This document shows, piece after piece, positions 8,353 through 18,200 of a DNA stretch of 64,000 nt. The notes under the pieces are model-generated. The model searched no databases, was not told the origin of the DNA, and worked only from the letters and a program-made list of their open reading frames with translations. Source of the stretch: Citrobacter amalonaticus (GTDB taxonomy: Bacteria; Pseudomonadota; Gammaproteobacteria; Enterobacterales; Enterobacteriaceae); the NCBI RefSeq assembly GCF_018252635.1, contig NZ_JAGTXM010000001.1:186122-250121 (forward strand), in the 5' to 3' direction. Positions within the stretch are counted from its first letter, which is position 1, and each line of letters opens with the position of its first letter. The position numbers and the translations under genes were made by a program.

Positions 8353-10605
8353 ATGACCAAAGGTACGCAGCAAAGTAGTCTGGATAACGTGAGTAAAAAC
8401 ACTGTTGTTGAGGGAGAAATCGGGCCTCAGGTTTATTTTCATCCGGGCAGTGCAACGTTACTTTGCGTTGATGCAAAAGATAACCGCTTACTCATACAGG
8501 AACAGCTGAAAATGACAGCGTTGCTGGAAAATCAGAAGAAAGCGCAGATTGCTCTGGATGAACTCAATTTCGAAATGTTGACTCAGGCAGGCAAACAACC
8601 GCAACGTGCTTATGACAGCAAACTTCAGAGTACCTATCAACAACTCAATGACGCTAACGAAAAATTAAAGGCAGAACTTAAAAGTCTGACTGCAAAGGTT
8701 CCCGAGGGGGAATTGCTTGATGAGAATTCAAAGGGTTCAGCTATCGGTCTTATGGAGTTGATTCCTCTTCAGAAGACTACCGGATTCAAGAGTACTTATG
8801 TCCGCTCCGATAAAATTCGCAGTCACTGGCGGAAGTACAAGCTCAGTGAGGTCGATAAGGAAAGCGGTGAGGCCAGCTTCATTAAATATACAGATAAAGA
8901 AGTTACTGGCGTTGATGCTAATGGGAATGAAACGAAAAAAACAGTTCGCTCGGGGAAAATTGATACCGAAGAGTTAAAAAAGCAATTAAAAGAAGCGTCG
9001 GTCAGTCTTAAGTTTGAAGATGAACTAATAGAAGACAGTAATGTTGTGCTTACTGACTGGGCGAAAAAAATGAATAAAGGGCTCACATGGCCCAAAGAAA
9101 ATGATAAGCCCGACGATGAGTCTACTTATCATCAATATGTCGACATCAGCGCACAAGCTCAACTGATGCGATATAGCCAGGGGGCCGGGTTGTCTGCTGA
9201 ATTTAACCCTTTAGAAAAGAAAGCCTCCGCGAAGATGGAAGGCCATTCAAGTTTTGCATTGGGTGAGGCAAAAGCGTCCGCTGAGCTTTTTATTCCCGAT
9301 CGACTTGGTATTGCATTGTTGTTTCCTGCCAAAGCAACTGCGGGTGTAGCAGGTGGTGTCTGTAATATGGGGGCTATTCGTTACACGATTAATGCGGTGT
9401 TATCCGGTAACGCCGGGGCAAGCCTGGGGATTGAGCTGGGTGTAGAAGCCGATTTTAGTGGCGAAATGGCAAAGGGCTATGGAATTAAGGGAAGCCCGGC
9501 ACGCCTGATTCCACCGCCACCACCTGGTCAGAGGCAGATTAATTTGACCCTTCCCCAGCCGGATGTTCAGGCAGGGGGGGAAATTGGCGCTTTTGCTGGT
9601 GTTCAGGCAGGAGGGAATGTCAGCGGTGCTATTGAATGGTTTGATCCACATCCCGATGATGGCAAGAAAAATGTTCAAGACAGTAACAAGCAAATTGTGA
9701 ATAAAGAGGCGAAGTTTACTGCGATTGCCAAACTGACTCTTGGGGTAACTGCACAGGCTGGGGCAGGAGGGACTGCAGTTTTCTACGTAACATATATTAA
9801 CAGCCGCTTCAGAATATATTGCAAAGCCGCTCTTTGCTGGGGTGTTGGTGCTAAAGGGTCTTTAGGCTTTGAAGTTGACGGTAATTCATTTGCGGCATTT
9901 ATGAAAAGCTTTATGTATATGCTAAGAAATGTGGATTATCAGAAGTTAGAGCAAATGATGGAAGGTGATTCATTTCGTACTTTATGTGCAATCCCATTAA
10001 TTATGGCTGCTCAAGGTATTCAAACTGGAGAGGCGATGCTTAAAAATATGGCTGCAACATTACAGCGTCTTGAAAAAGATATTCAAGATGAAAGTAAGCG
10101 AGTCAATTTAATGAACAGCATTTATGACAATCCCGACCAGTTAAAGTATACTCCTCCTGAAACAAAAGGTGCAGTTATAGCAATGCTGATTGATGTTAAC
10201 TGGGCTGATTGGTTGGATCCTAGAAATCAAAATAACGACTTCTTTTCAGTAAATAGCTGGAAATTTGGGCCGTTGAAAAAAAGAAAGCAAACTATTTTCA
10301 AAGCACTTAAATGGGTACAAAGTAAGGCTGATTATAGTAATGTGATGCAACATCTTACTTTGTCCCCCGGTGAATCAAAAGGGAATAAAGAATATAATGA
10401 AAAAGATGTTGTTAAGTTTTTAGGTATTGGTGAGCGAAATTTATTTTTCTATACTAATTATGGCGAGAAATTGACTCTGTTATATAATCGGTTGCCTTTA
10501 TCGGTTAGCCCAGATGAGCCCTTTAAACCCATTCCTGAGAACGAGATGTTGGAATTGCTGGCTATGATTGATGATCAACATCCAGCCGATACTATGCTTG
10601 CGTGA
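8353..10605 (+). CDS. Unrecognised 750-residue protein, candidate VgrG-delivered toxin
   Basis: No family is recognised. The N-terminal 120 residues include a predicted coiled coil (about 45-115). The middle (about 310-360 and 460-510) is rich in Gly and Ala with amphipathic or hydrophobic stretches (IALLFPAKATAGVAGGV, AGASLGIELGVEADF) separated by a Pro-rich segment (IPPPPPGQ). The C-terminal 250 residues are Lys-rich. There is no signal peptide. The gene lies 16 bp after vgrG, is AT-rich and precedes two lipoprotein genes, which is the order of a VgrG cargo effector with immunity genes. A pore-forming or membrane-acting toxin is conceivable from the Gly/Ala-rich segments, but this is speculation. 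Confidence 0.6.
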   Translation: MTKGTQQSSLDNVSKNTVVEGEIGPQVYFHPGSATLLCVDAKDNRLLIQEQLKMTALLENQKKAQIALDELNFEMLTQAGKQPQRAYDSKLQSTYQQLNDANEKLKAELKSLTAKVPEGELLDENSKGSAIGLMELIPLQKTTGFKSTYVRSDKIRSHWRKYKLSEVDKESGEASFIKYTDKEVTGVDANGNETKKTVRSGKIDTEELKKQLKEASVSLKFEDELIEDSNVVLTDWAKKMNKGLTWPKENDKPDDESTYHQYVDISAQAQLMRYSQGAGLSAEFNPLEKKASAKMEGHSSFALGEAKASAELFIPDRLGIALLFPAKATAGVAGGVCNMGAIRYTINAVLSGNAGASLGIELGVEADFSGEMAKGYGIKGSPARLIPPPPPGQRQINLTLPQPDVQAGGEIGAFAGVQAGGNVSGAIEWFDPHPDDGKKNVQDSNKQIVNKEAKFTAIAKLTLGVTAQAGAGGTAVFYVTYINSRFRIYCKAALCWGVGAKGSLGFEVDGNSFAAFMKSFMYMLRNVDYQKLEQMMEGDSFRTLCAIPLIMAAQGIQTGEAMLKNMAATLQRLEKDIQDESKRVNLMNSIYDNPDQLKYTPPETKGAVIAMLIDVNWADWLDPRNQNNDFFSVNSWKFGPLKKRKQTIFKALKWVQSKADYSNVMQHLTLSPGESKGNKEYNEKDVVKFLGIGERNLFFYTNYGEKLTLLYNRLPLSVSPDEPFKPIPENEMLELLAMIDDQHPADTMLA

Positions 10606-10626
10606 TGTAATAACTAAGGACTTAAT

Positions 10627-11511
10627 ATGAACAGAATTATATCGACTACTGTGTTGGTATTGCTACTGACTGGCTGTGATTCCGCAAATTCTTCTGATGG
10701 CATTGAAATTACAAAGAGCCTTGTTGATAAGTCAATGTCAAATATGGTGCCTGTTCATGGTGGCAATTTTTTAATGGGGGATTTTGGTCCGTTAGTGGGC
10801 GATAAAATACCTTTCAGCATACAGCAAGATGATAAGAGATTACACAAGATTGTTTTGAGTGATTTTGAGATATCTAAATTTAAAGTTACTAATGAAGATT
10901 TTAATAAATATTTAATAGCTGTACGGAAGGACAAACCACCGTTAGACGTAATGGCAAAACGTCATCCATCACTTAAAAAAGGAGATTACCCAGCAGGTGT
11001 GATCTGGCAGGAAGCCAAGAATTATTGTATGTGGCTTGGTGAAAAATCAGGAAAAAAGGTTGATTTGCCTACAGAAGCCCAATGGGAATATGCTGCAAGA
11101 TCTCGAGGGGAATATCATCCTTTTGCGACCAATAATGGTAAGTTTGAACCAGGAGTAAACTTACCCAGCCAAGACGAATTAGATAAATATACTGATGGAC
11201 TTGGACTTCCCGTATATCCTGTAGGTAAGTATCCTCCAAATGGTTTAGGGCTCTACGATATGGGTTTAAGTGGCTCTGAATGGACTAATGACTGGTATTC
11301 AAAAGATTATTATTCAATCTCACCAGAAAAAGATCCTCAAGGACCAAAACAAGGAACAGAAAAAGTTTTACGTGGGTATGTCGGTGGCGATCGTCAATAT
11401 GCATTAACTATGTTCAGGCAGTCATCCCCTCCGATACCTGATGGAGTGGATGACTATAAAAAATATGGTGTCAGTCAAACGTATGTTTTTCGATGTGTAG
11501 TTAACGAATAA
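10627..11511 (+). CDS. FGE/SUMF1-fold lipoprotein, candidate immunity protein (copy 1)
   Basis: The 294-residue protein has a lipobox LLTGC (Cys17) followed by a formylglycine-generating-enzyme/PvdO-like fold. The conserved landmarks are the opening MVPVHGGNFLMGDFG, LPTEAQWEYAAR, GLYDMGLSGSEW and a final FRCVV. The usual WEWC segment reads SEWTNDWY, so the cysteine is replaced by Thr and enzymatic function is doubtful. It lies 21 bp after the candidate toxin gene and is followed by a close paralogue. A periplasmic binding or immunity role is inferred from context. Confidence 0.75.
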   Translation: MNRIISTTVLVLLLTGCDSANSSDGIEITKSLVDKSMSNMVPVHGGNFLMGDFGPLVGDKIPFSIQQDDKRLHKIVLSDFEISKFKVTNEDFNKYLIAVRKDKPPLDVMAKRHPSLKKGDYPAGVIWQEAKNYCMWLGEKSGKKVDLPTEAQWEYAARSRGEYHPFATNNGKFEPGVNLPSQDELDKYTDGLGLPVYPVGKYPPNGLGLYDMGLSGSEWTNDWYSKDYYSISPEKDPQGPKQGTEKVLRGYVGGDRQYALTMFRQSSPPIPDGVDDYKKYGVSQTYVFRCVVNE

Positions 11512-11611
11512 TTGTTAATGGTATCTGTTATTTTCATTATTTAATGGCTTGTTGCAATTTTGTCAATCGATTTGCGAAACACTGTATGGCATCTTTTTAA
11601 AGGATAGGTAT

Positions 11612-12472
11612 GTGAAAAAAATAATTATTCTTCTCGCTTTCACTCTTGCCGCCTGTGACAACTCCTCCAAAAAATCAGAGCTAGCCAGTAAGTTAGTTGA
11701 AAAATCAATCTCAAATATGGTCGCTGTTAAAGGCGGAGAGTTTATGATGGGCGACTTTGGTCCTCTGGTTGGTGAGCATATACCTTATAGTATTCAGCAA
11801 GATGATAAGAAATTACATAAAGTGATGCTTAGCAACTTTATGATATCGAAATATAAGGTAACGAATAAAGACTACAATGCGTATCTTGAAATAACCGGTA
11901 AAAAACGACCGCCTATTAGTTCTTTTACCAAAGACTATCCGCTGCTGCTTGGAGATGATTACTCGGCGATCGCGACGTGGCAGCAGGCAAAAGATTATTG
12001 CTTATGGCTTGGAGAGCACTCAGGCAAAAAAGTTGATTTACCTACCGAAGCTCAATGGGAGTATGCCGCACGTTCAGAAGGCAAATATTTACCCTTTGCA
12101 ACTGATAATGGAAAGATTGAGCGTGGCAGAAATTATCCAACTTATGATGAGTTAGATAAATATACTGGTGGGTTAGGGCTTCCAATTTATCCAGTAGGTA
12201 AATATCCACCAAATCCTTTGGGCCTTTATGATATGGGATTAAGTGGAAAAGAATGGACCAATGACTGGTATTCATTAGATTACTATTCACATTCTCCAGT
12301 CAAAAATCCTCAGGGGCCAGCAAAAGGAGAAAAGAAAGTTCTACGCGGAGCTGTTGGTGGGGATGACCAATATGCGTTAACGATGTTCAGGCAATCTTCA
12401 CCACCAAGTCCAAAATCAGAAGACGATCATGATTATGACGATGGTGTTTTTCGGTGTGTAGTTAACGACTAG
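11612..12472 (+). CDS. FGE/SUMF1-fold lipoprotein, candidate immunity protein (copy 2)
   Basis: The 286-residue tandem paralogue of the preceding gene is closely similar along the whole mature domain (FMMGDFGPLVGEHIPYSIQQ; LPTEAQWEYAAR; KEWTNDWYS). The GTG at 11612 is chosen because it follows AGGATAGG and gives a clean lipoprotein signal peptide with Cys15. An upstream in-frame start at 11549 would bury the signal. The catalytic-type cysteine is again Thr. Duplication of an immunity-like gene beside a toxin candidate is common when immunity must cover toxin variants. Confidence 0.75.
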   Translation: MKKIIILLAFTLAACDNSSKKSELASKLVEKSISNMVAVKGGEFMMGDFGPLVGEHIPYSIQQDDKKLHKVMLSNFMISKYKVTNKDYNAYLEITGKKRPPISSFTKDYPLLLGDDYSAIATWQQAKDYCLWLGEHSGKKVDLPTEAQWEYAARSEGKYLPFATDNGKIERGRNYPTYDELDKYTGGLGLPIYPVGKYPPNPLGLYDMGLSGKEWTNDWYSLDYYSHSPVKNPQGPAKGEKKVLRGAVGGDDQYALTMFRQSSPPSPKSEDDHDYDDGVFRCVVND

Positions 12473-12489
12473 ATAAAATGGATTTATGT

Positions 12490-13833
12490 ATGAAATTAAC
12501 ACTCCCTAAAGTTCTTGTTGTTTTTTGTACATTGCTTTTTTCATTAAATTCTCTTGCGAGTAACCAGTATTATCTTGTTAGAGATATTAAGAACCTCAAT
12601 CTGTACTTATGGGATGGTCCAGATGTTAAAGATCGAATGCTAATTGGATACAATTTATCCGGCGGCATGGATTTCAATGCGACTACCGGGGTTATCTGTG
12701 GTGGGGTAGGTGGAGCAAGTCATTATCTATGGGCTGCTGACGTTAAGTCCGGGGTTAAGAGAATACAGTTTCGACCGAGAGATGTGTACTCCAACGTTGC
12801 CCCCATGAATAATGTTATCATTTCTTCAAGTGATGGCCATTGTATCTTTACTGACGGGAATGGTTTTTATTCTTACAACATTGACACCCCTGTATCCAGA
12901 ATCATGTTTTCCGGGGCAGCAAGCAAAGCCTCAGAGAAAGCTCACCGAGTTTTCTTTAACGATAAAAATAATGTAACCATTGCTCTTTTTGATAAGCACT
13001 TTTCTCTTTTATCAAAGAGCATGAAGGGTAATAAGCTGACAGTGGTCCATTTTCCAAAAAGCATAAATTATTCACTTAAATCACTTGGCGATTTTGCCTC
13101 TCTTTCTGATAATGGAGACACTTTATACACAACTGCATCTGTTGAAGATAATGATGGGTATGGGTTCTCTGCGATATTGTCAATTAATGTGCAGAGTGGA
13201 AATGTTAATAATATTTTATTGCCTTATTTGGATGGGGTTAAGTATAAAGTAAAACAATTTTATATTGTTGATGGTGGGCATGAAATTGCACTGCTTCTTG
13301 AGGGAAAAGCAAAGCCTGCATGGTATGTTTACACAGTGAATGCTGCATCAGGAAATAATTCTGAAAGCAGCAGTGATAACTACAAATTACTTTTTAATAA
13401 ATACGATGCAGGATTAGAGACTGTACAATACCCAGCCGGTGATGACTACTTTTATTCCGTGACTACAGATAAGGGATATTTAATAAAAATAGATCTTTCT
13501 GGTGGTTTTAATGTCACCTCCTTTGATGTTAAAGGTGAAATGAATGGTGCGGTTACGGTTTCGCACGGTGATGCTGCTTATCCGTTTGTAGAACCCAAAC
13601 TATCCAGCCCAAAGAAAGGTGGTGCTGTGAAAGTGCTGGGTGATTATATGGTTTGTAAGGATTTGAATAACTCTCCTGACGAAAAGAACTGTGGCTCGGC
13701 AAGAACTGGTGTTGATGCCATTGTTCTGGAAATAAGAACTATTGAATCTCAGCAATTTGTGAAGATATCGGCAGAGAAAGATCCGACTCTGGTTTTCTGG
13801 ACGGTTATTGAAAATGTACAGCCAGTCAATTAA
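12490..13833 (+). CDS. Secreted protein of unknown function, possible beta-propeller
   Basis: The 447-residue product starts with a signal peptide (hydrophobic KVLVVFCTLLFSLNSLA, likely cleaved before SNQYY). The mature part has repeated short beta-rich segments (YYLVRDIKNLNLYLWDG; HYLWAADVKSG; LYTTASVEDNDG) suggestive of a propeller, but no family is recognised. An ATG at 12478 would add four residues; neither start has a strong Shine-Dalgarno. The gene follows the second FGE-fold lipoprotein by 17 bp and precedes PAAR by 30 bp. It is AT-rich like its left neighbours and may be another periplasmic protective protein. Confidence 0.6.
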   Translation: MKLTLPKVLVVFCTLLFSLNSLASNQYYLVRDIKNLNLYLWDGPDVKDRMLIGYNLSGGMDFNATTGVICGGVGGASHYLWAADVKSGVKRIQFRPRDVYSNVAPMNNVIISSSDGHCIFTDGNGFYSYNIDTPVSRIMFSGAASKASEKAHRVFFNDKNNVTIALFDKHFSLLSKSMKGNKLTVVHFPKSINYSLKSLGDFASLSDNGDTLYTTASVEDNDGYGFSAILSINVQSGNVNNILLPYLDGVKYKVKQFYIVDGGHEIALLLEGKAKPAWYVYTVNAASGNNSESSSDNYKLLFNKYDAGLETVQYPAGDDYFYSVTTDKGYLIKIDLSGGFNVTSFDVKGEMNGAVTVSHGDAAYPFVEPKLSSPKKGGAVKVLGDYMVCKDLNNSPDEKNCGSARTGVDAIVLEIRTIESQQFVKISAEKDPTLVFWTVIENVQPVN

Positions 13834-13863
13834 TTACTTTTTTATAGCAAAAGGAAGATTGTC

Positions 13864-14130
13864 ATGTCCAAAGGATTCATATTACTCGGTGATAAAACTA
13901 CACATGGGGGGCAGGTGCTTTCAGCGTCATCGACCATGATTGTTAATGGTAAAAAGGTTGCACTGATCGGAGACAAAGTTAGCTGTCCGAAAGAAGGACA
14001 TGGTGTTAATACCATTATTGAAGGTTCGCCTGAATGGTCTTCAGACGGTAAAGCGATTGCTGTGGATGGTTGCCGCTGTGAATGTGGTTGCCAGCTGATA
14101 TCCAGCGCGCCGGACTGTGTAATAGGATAA
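13864..14130 (+). CDS. PAAR-domain T6SS spike-tip protein
   Basis: The 88-residue protein begins MSKGFILLGDKTTHGGQVL and has the PAAR features: an internal repeat of short beta-hairpins, VNGKKVALIGDKVSCPKEGHG, and Cys/His positions for the metal at the cone apex. The end is cysteine-rich (CRCECGCQ). PAAR proteins sharpen the VgrG spike and connect effectors to it. No C-terminal toxin extension is present. GGAAG precedes the ATG, and the next gene starts 3 bp after the stop. Confidence 0.9.
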   Translation: MSKGFILLGDKTTHGGQVLSASSTMIVNGKKVALIGDKVSCPKEGHGVNTIIEGSPEWSSDGKAIAVDGCRCECGCQLISSAPDCVIG

Positions 14131-14133
14131 CTA

Positions 14134-15288
14134 ATGAGCTGGGAGCGTCAGAAATCAACGGTATCCAGGAAGCCTGAAGAGCCTTCCTTTGTTCTTTGGC
14201 TTATGTTGGGAGTTGTTGCAGTTGTAGGGAGTGTGATGCTGTTCGTCCTGCATGCTAATAAGCTTTCAGGGCCTTTACAGGCATTCAATATTTGGGTCGT
14301 CACAGCAAGCCCCATAGTTTTCTGGTTTTTCTTCCTTTGCCTGCGGGCTTGGGTCTTCAATAGTGCATTTGATAAGCACGAGTTCGAGGCTAATGAGGCT
14401 GATTACGCCCAGCAACAATGGACTGAATGGGCCGGGAGAAACATTGCAGTGCTCCATAGCAGTGTCATTTTTCCGGAGGCTCTGACGCCATCTCGCTTTT
14501 TGCAGGCCTCAGCAGAGCAGATGCAGCACACAACTTTGACGCGGCATTTTCATCACCCAGCTCAAGAAAATTTCTTCTCACAACTACTTGAATGTGCGAG
14601 TGATGCCCTGGCCAGGGTTCCATCAGACTTACCCCTTAATGCCTCTTTGCTGACGGATTTGCAGGAAGATCCCCTGAAACTGCAGGACGAATTTGCAAAG
14701 GCCTGGCAGGGCACAGTTCCTTTGCACCCTGTCCCTGCTTTGAATATACAGGCCGCAAAGACCTTTATATGGCTGGAAGAACGGATCAAATCGCCAACAC
14801 TGGATGTGGATCTTATTCTGGTGCATCAGACTCAGGGGAAAGGGCGTTACAGCGACATCCTGGCCTCTTTGTTGCTGACATCAGATGATGTTGCCACTAA
14901 ATATCAACTTACACATGATGCCTGCCTGCTACGACCAATGTCGTTAGATATGGTTCATATCGGTCAATCATTGGATACGTTTTTCTCGACGCAAACTCAG
15001 GCCTGTGCCACCGCCAGTATTGTCGGCGACAGAGTGGAATGGGGTAATGCATTTTCTGATTTGCTCGCAGCGACACAAGATTATGGCGGTCACTGGAAAC
15101 CTGAACAACTCCACTGGCTGGAACAATATGCCGGGCTTAGCGGCCCCTTTTCTCCATGGATAATGGCCGCAGTAGCCAGCGATATCGTGAATATACAAAA
15201 AGCCGACTGTCTGATGCTTTCTACAGATGGTGAGCGGAAATTTATTAATACAGTGCAAACAGGGAACCGAAACGATGACAACGGGTGA
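14134..15288 (+). CDS. T6SS-associated membrane protein of unknown function
   Basis: The 384-residue protein has two N-terminal membrane segments (about 20-40 and 52-74) and a soluble remainder with no recognised catalytic motif. It lies 3 bp after the PAAR gene and overlaps tssM by 14 bp, so it belongs to the secretion operon. Proteins of this layout occur beside tssM in other enterobacterial T6SS loci, but I cannot assign a defined role. Confidence 0.65.
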   Translation: MSWERQKSTVSRKPEEPSFVLWLMLGVVAVVGSVMLFVLHANKLSGPLQAFNIWVVTASPIVFWFFFLCLRAWVFNSAFDKHEFEANEADYAQQQWTEWAGRNIAVLHSSVIFPEALTPSRFLQASAEQMQHTTLTRHFHHPAQENFFSQLLECASDALARVPSDLPLNASLLTDLQEDPLKLQDEFAKAWQGTVPLHPVPALNIQAAKTFIWLEERIKSPTLDVDLILVHQTQGKGRYSDILASLLLTSDDVATKYQLTHDACLLRPMSLDMVHIGQSLDTFFSTQTQACATASIVGDRVEWGNAFSDLLAATQDYGGHWKPEQLHWLEQYAGLSGPFSPWIMAAVASDIVNIQKADCLMLSTDGERKFINTVQTGNRNDDNG

Positions 15289-18200
15289 TTCAGCATGGCG
15301 TGGAGGCTGGGGAAGACTGGGTTTCTCCGCGCTTTTGGCAGGGGGGATTGCCTGGGGTATCTGGCACTTCGGAGACCAGATGGGGTTGCATACCCCATTT
15401 CTAAAAGGGCTGGTCATTGCCTGTGCCCTGATTTTATTGATGATGCTGCGCCATGGCAAAACCATCACGCTCGCTATTAAACAGGGCTGGCATCGTTTTC
15501 AGGCAAAGCGCCAAAACGTGCTGCCAGCCGATGAAGGCCGCGTCAGGCAGACCGCACCACGCAACGTCACCGTCGACACCATCCGTGCAGCCATGCGCAA
15601 ACTCTACGGCCGACGCTGGGGGCGTAAAACGCGCATCCTGCTGATAACAGGTACTTCCGCTGAGGTTGAGCAACTGACCCCAGGTCTGACAGGCCAGCTC
15701 TGGCAGGAAGATCGCGGCACACTGTTGCTGTGGGGCGGTGACCTCAATACACCAGCAGACAGTGCCTGGCTGACCGCGCTGCTCAAACTTCGCCGCCGTC
15801 CGGTAGATGGTCTGGTGTGGGTTACCTCCGCTTTTGATCAGCTCTCAGCACCTGGGCTGGAGCTGCCGCTGCCGGTACCGTCTGAAAGCACCATGGACTC
15901 CCTGTCTCATGCTATCAGCGCACGTATGGAAACGCTTGGCTGGAAACTTCCGCTGTATGTCTGGTCCCTGCATCCGCGCGCCGGTAAGCCGGAAGGGCGC
16001 ATTACGCAGGCGACCGGCTGCCTGCTGCCCGCCGGATGTCGTACTGAGGGACTGGCAGAGCAACTCGCTGCCCTGACGCCGGATTTGACTTCACAGGGTC
16101 TGCTGCAGACCTGCGGCGAGGTGAAACATAACTTCCTGCTGGCGCTTGCCGACCAACTTATTCGTGAACCGGAGAGCGTGACTGCACCGCTGTCGGTGAT
16201 GCTCAATCCGTACCGCCCGCTGCCGCTGGCCGGCGTGGTGTTCAGTCAGCCCTCAGCCGGTGCTGAACGTGCCGTGCCGCACCACTGGGGCATGGATAAG
16301 CGCTGGGATGTTCTGCCTGAATCCGTCCGGGCGCTTCCTGCCGGGCTGCGTCCGCGTAAACCGGGCATTCCATGGCGCAAAGTATTTGCGTCAGTTGTCG
16401 CCCTGGTGATGGTGGGCTGGGCTGTGTGGATGAGCATCGCGTATGTCACCAACCGCAGCCAGATAGACGGTGCGAATGCCCAGGTCACTCTTGTTGCCCG
16501 ACAGAATCAGCCCCTGGAACAGCGTCTGCACGCGCTGTCTGAACTGCAGAAAACGCTGGCTCGTCTGCAGTACCGTGCTGAGCACGGTGTGCCATGGTAT
16601 GAGCAGGCTGGACTGAGTCAGAATAACGCCCTGCTGGCCGCACTCTGGCCACGCTATCAGGACAGCGCCTTGCCGCTGCTACGTGATGCGGCTGCAAACC
16701 ATCTTCAGACCCAACTCAATGCCTTTAATGCGCTGCCGCCGGACAGTCCGCTGCGTGAGCAGATGGCAAAAGCGGCCTATGACCAGCTCAAGCTCTACCT
16801 GATGCTGGCGCGTCCGGAGCATATGGATGCCGCATGGTTCAGCTCTGCGTTGTTGCAGGAGTGGCCGAAGCGTGACGGCGTGAAAGGCGGTGTCTGGCAA
16901 GGAATGGCCTCGTCACTGCTGTCGTTCTATGGCGCACAGCTGGTTGCGCATCCGGAGTGGAAGCTCCGTGCCGATGAGGACATGGTTAGCCAGGCGCGTT
17001 CGCTGCTGGTTCGCCTGATGGGCGTACGCAACAGTGAAGCTACCCTGTACCAGAAGATGCTCTCTGAGGTGGCGCACCTGTATGTCGACATGCGCCTTGA
17101 AGATATGACCGGTGATACCGACGCCGCTCGCCTGTTCAGTACCACAGAGGTCGTGCCGGGGATGTTCACCCGTCAGGCATGGGAGCAAGCCGTGCAGCCT
17201 GCGATAGAGAACATGGTGAAGGCGCGCAGGGACGAACTCGACTGGGTGCTCACGGACAGTAAGCGTCAGGTGAATAAACAGGATGAAGCCTCCCCGGAAG
17301 TGCTGAAAAATCGCCTGACGGAACGTTACTTTGCTGATTTTGGTGGTGCCTGGCTTGAGTTTCTCAACAGCTTGCGGCTTCGCCAGGCTGCTACGCTGTC
17401 GGATTCCATTGACCAACTGACCCTGATGGCCGACGTGCGTCAGTCACCTCTGGTGGCGCTGATGAACACCCTGAATGTGCAGGGGCGTACCGGGCAAACC
17501 GGGGACGCTATTTCGGATTCTCTGGTCAAATCAGCGAAGAATCTGCTGGGTGGTGATAGCCAGGATGCCATTGACCAGAACGCAGGTACGCACGGCCCGC
17601 TGGATGCGACCTTCGGTCCGGTGCTGGCGCTGATGGACAAGAACCGCATGGGTGCACAGGATCAAAGTCTGCAGTCGTTCCTGACCCGCGTGACCCAGGT
17701 ACGCCTGCGCCTGCAGCAGGTGACCAATGCCGCCGACCCGCAGGCAATGACCCAGACCATCGCCCAGACCGTATTCCAGGGCAAAGCCGTGGATCTGACC
17801 GAAACCCGTGACTACGGCAGCCTGATTGCCGCCGGTCTGGGACAGGAGTGGAGTGGTTTTGGTCGCACCGTGTTCGTGAACCCGATGGAGCAGGCCTGGC
17901 ATCAGGTGCTGACACCGGCGGCAGACAGCCTGAATGCCCAGTGGCAACAGGCGGTGGTTGCTGAGTGGAATTCCGCATTTGGTGGGCGCTATCCGTTCAA
18001 CGAATCCAGCAGCGACGTCTCCCTGCCACTGCTGGCTAAATACCTCAACGCGGATTCCGGGCGTATCGCCCAGTTCCTGCAGACCCGCCTCAAAGGCGTG
18101 CTGCATAAGGAAGGTAACCGCTGGGTACCGGACAGTATCAATTCGCAGGGGCTCGTTTTTAACCCGGCCTTTCTTAATGCCATCAACACCCTGAGTTACA

